Notes under the pieces: generated by a model | The model's database searches: none | Told to the model about the DNA's origin: nothing | The model's input: only the letters and a program-made list of their open reading frames with translations | Program-made: the position numbers and the translations under genes | Source of the DNA: Hyphomonadaceae bacterium JAD_PAG50586_4 | GTDB lineage: Bacteria > Pseudomonadota > Alphaproteobacteria > Caulobacterales > Aquidulcibacteraceae | DNA: 64,000 nt | NCBI GenBank assembly: GCA_023242925.1 | Contig: CP096134.1 | Coordinates: 3,615,501-3,679,500 of the forward strand | Reading direction: 5' to 3' | Shown here: positions 62,402 through 64,000 of the stretch, in pieces | How the letters are laid out: every line of letters begins with the position of its first letter | Position numbering within the stretch: position 1 is the first letter of the stretch

Positions 62402-64000
62402 ATGGCTTCGGAAATCCGATATTTCGGCATACGCCACCATGGTCCGGGCTCCGCACGCCGGCTCATTGAGGCGCTTGACGAATTTCGCCCAGCGGTGGTG
62501 CTTATCGAAGGACCGGCGGATGCATCGGATCTTCTGCCAATGCTTGCGGATGTGGCGATGAAGCCGCCTGTGGCGTTGCTAATGTATGCGACCGACGATC
62601 CCGCGCACGTTTCGTTTTGGCCCTTCGCAACCTACTCGCCTGAATATCAGGCAACGCGCTGGGCGGTTCAGAACGGCGCTGCGTTGCGCTTCATTGACTT
62701 GCCAGCGTCGTGGCGTTTGGCGCCCTCTGAACCAGCGCCATCAATGGACGCGCAAGACGAACAGAGCGCGGCCGCACCCGATGCGTCGCCGACTGCCCCG
62801 ATAGAGGCGCCGTCTGCCCAAATGACGCTTGAGCGCGATCCCATCGGCGCGCTTGCTCTCGCCGCGGGGTATGAAGACGGCGAAAGCTGGTGGCGCGACG
62901 TGGTAGAGGAAAACCCCGAACCCGGCCCCGTCTTTGCAGCCATCGCCGATGCGATGAGCGCATTGCGCGACGCCGCTTCCGCGCCTGAAGGGTTCGAAGC
63001 TGCGCGCGAAGCGCATATGCGCCTTGAGATATCTAAGGCAACAAAGCAGACCGAAGGCCCCGTGGCCGTCGTTTGCGGCGCGTGGCACGTCCCTGCGCTT
63101 CAATCGAAGGCGTCGGCCACCGCCGACCGCGCGCTGCTCAAGGGCGCGCCCAAGCAGAAGATAGCGGCCACCTGGGCGCCCTGGACCAGCCCACGCCTCG
63201 CGTTCTCAAGCGGATATAGGGCTGGCGTCACTGCGCCTGGCTGGTGCCAACACTTATGGGACACTCCGCGGAGCGCCGCAGCGACGCGATGGCTTGCTCG
63301 CATCGCCGCCTCGCTGCGCGAACGAGAGCATTTGGTGTCAACGGCCTCGTTGATCGAAGCAGAACGCCTTGCCTACGCGCTGGCTGCGTTACGCGATCGC
63401 CCTGCGCCGGGTTTCGAAGAGTTGCGCGATGCCGCGATCTCATGCCTGTGCTTTGGCGAGCCCCTCCTCTGGCACACGCTTTCGCAGGAGCTCCTGTTCG
63501 GCAGCGATGTCGGCGCCATTCCGCACAACGTGCCTTTGGCGCCCTTGCTTGAGGATTTGCAGCGCGAGCAAAAGCGTGTGCGTCTCAAACCTGAAGCCCT
63601 CGAGCGCGAGCTCTCGCTGGATCTGCGCAGCGACAGCGGGCTGGATCGTTCGACTTTACTGCACCGGCTTTCCCTGCTGGGCGTGCCGTGGGGCAAGCTC
63701 ACAGATGTCGGCAAGAGCCGCGGCACCTTCCGCGAACGTTGGACGCTGCGCTGGGAGCCGGAATATGCGGTCGCCCTAGTAGAGAACCTGATCCACGGGC
63801 CAACGATTGCCCAAGCGGCCGCGGGTAAAGTGAGCGCGCGCTACGGCGAGGCGGCGAACCTGCAGGCCTTGGCTGAACTGGTTTTTCAAAGTCTTACGGC
63901 GCAACTGCCGCCCGCGGTCGAAACTGGCATTGAACTTATTGAGAGACGCGCGGGTCAGACCAGCGATTGCGCGGAATTGTTGTCGTCATTGCCAGCACTG
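62402..64000 (+). CDS. DUF5682 family protein (3' partial)
   Basis: The open frame starts at the ATG at 62402, 6 bp after the MoxR stop, and runs through the window end (533 codons seen). GIRHHGPGSARRLIEALDEF, VVLIEGPADASDLLPMLAD and the later VAVVCGAWHVPALQ are hallmark segments, reminiscent of the ChaN/TraB/TIKI metallo-fold (GxxH ... GAxH) although that relation is inferred. A low-complexity insert (SEPAPSMDAQDEQSAAAPDA) splits the first domain. A vWA protein gene is expected downstream. Confidence 0.87.
   Translation, partial: MASEIRYFGIRHHGPGSARRLIEALDEFRPAVVLIEGPADASDLLPMLADVAMKPPVALLMYATDDPAHVSFWPFATYSPEYQATRWAVQNGAALRFIDLPASWRLAPSEPAPSMDAQDEQSAAAPDASPTAPIEAPSAQMTLERDPIGALALAAGYEDGESWWRDVVEENPEPGPVFAAIADAMSALRDAASAPEGFEAAREAHMRLEISKATKQTEGPVAVVCGAWHVPALQSKASATADRALLKGAPKQKIAATWAPWTSPRLAFSSGYRAGVTAPGWCQHLWDTPRSAAATRWLARIAASLREREHLVSTASLIEAERLAYALAALRDRPAPGFEELRDAAISCLCFGEPLLWHTLSQELLFGSDVGAIPHNVPLAPLLEDLQREQKRVRLKPEALERELSLDLRSDSGLDRSTLLHRLSLLGVPWGKLTDVGKSRGTFRERWTLRWEPEYAVALVENLIHGPTIAQAAAGKVSARYGEAANLQALAELVFQSLTAQLPPAVETGIELIERRAGQTSDCAELLSSLPAL

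Noticed and set aside
1..64000. CRISPR array
   Set aside because: No short direct repeats with regular unique spacers and no cas genes; the repeats found are long, dispersed and intergenic.

Overview
The window is high-GC DNA with short overlapping operons, many lipoproteins, CPBP and M23 proteases, TROVE/Ro, ECF sigma and HisKA-type kinases. It looks like an alphaproteobacterium, probably near Caulobacterales/Hyphomonadales; that placement is inference from protein style, because no rRNA or housekeeping marker is present.

Region 1 (1-15 kb). A 5'-truncated drug exporter, a CPBP protease, an M23 peptidase and a frameshifted IS1182 element precede an RNA-quality-control locus. The Ro60 orthologue gene rsr (4962-6284, minus) is preceded on its own strand by a compact array (6352-7126) of six Y-RNA-like units. 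Each unit opens with CGGTGGTGAAG (or a close variant) and closes with GTTCCCC. Two carry nearly complete tRNA modules in circularly permuted order (T arm, closed acceptor stem, D arm), a third has a T arm and a rough acceptor-like stem, and two are minimal 64-65 nt hairpins. The array has its own candidate promoter and is insulated by a strong upstream terminator. A RlaP-type nucleotidyltransferase linked to RNA repair lies 4 kb away. No RtcB or RtcA is visible.

Region 2 (15-58 kb). This is a mosaic of small operons and single genes: two two-component systems, GT25, esterase, S41 protease, TetR/DUF2147, GNAT, BrnT/HTH and HigA-like toxin-antitoxin remnants, beta-lactamase-fold hydrolase, ECF sigma, GFA, amidohydrolase, ABM, NTF2-like, P450, ATP-grasp and several lipoproteins. 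At least 23 copies of a ~115-120 bp imperfectly palindromic repeat punctuate this block. All lie in the same orientation, in intergenic spaces, often within 30 bp of a stop codon. A group II intron and an IS1111-type IS110 element have each inserted into a copy of this repeat, and one copy supplies the last ~40 codons of a GNAT gene. Two apparently identical IS3-family elements (1255 bp, 3-bp duplications) occur; one splits a gene at 56002-57922.

Region 3 (58.5-64 kb). A tightly coupled operon encodes a SWIM zinc-finger protein, DUF5691, a MoxR-type AAA ATPase and DUF5682 (cut by the window end).

Caveat: about twenty genes are split by single-base indels, mostly in homopolymer runs. This points to residual sequencing error more than to real pseudogenes, so frameshift calls should be treated as provisional.
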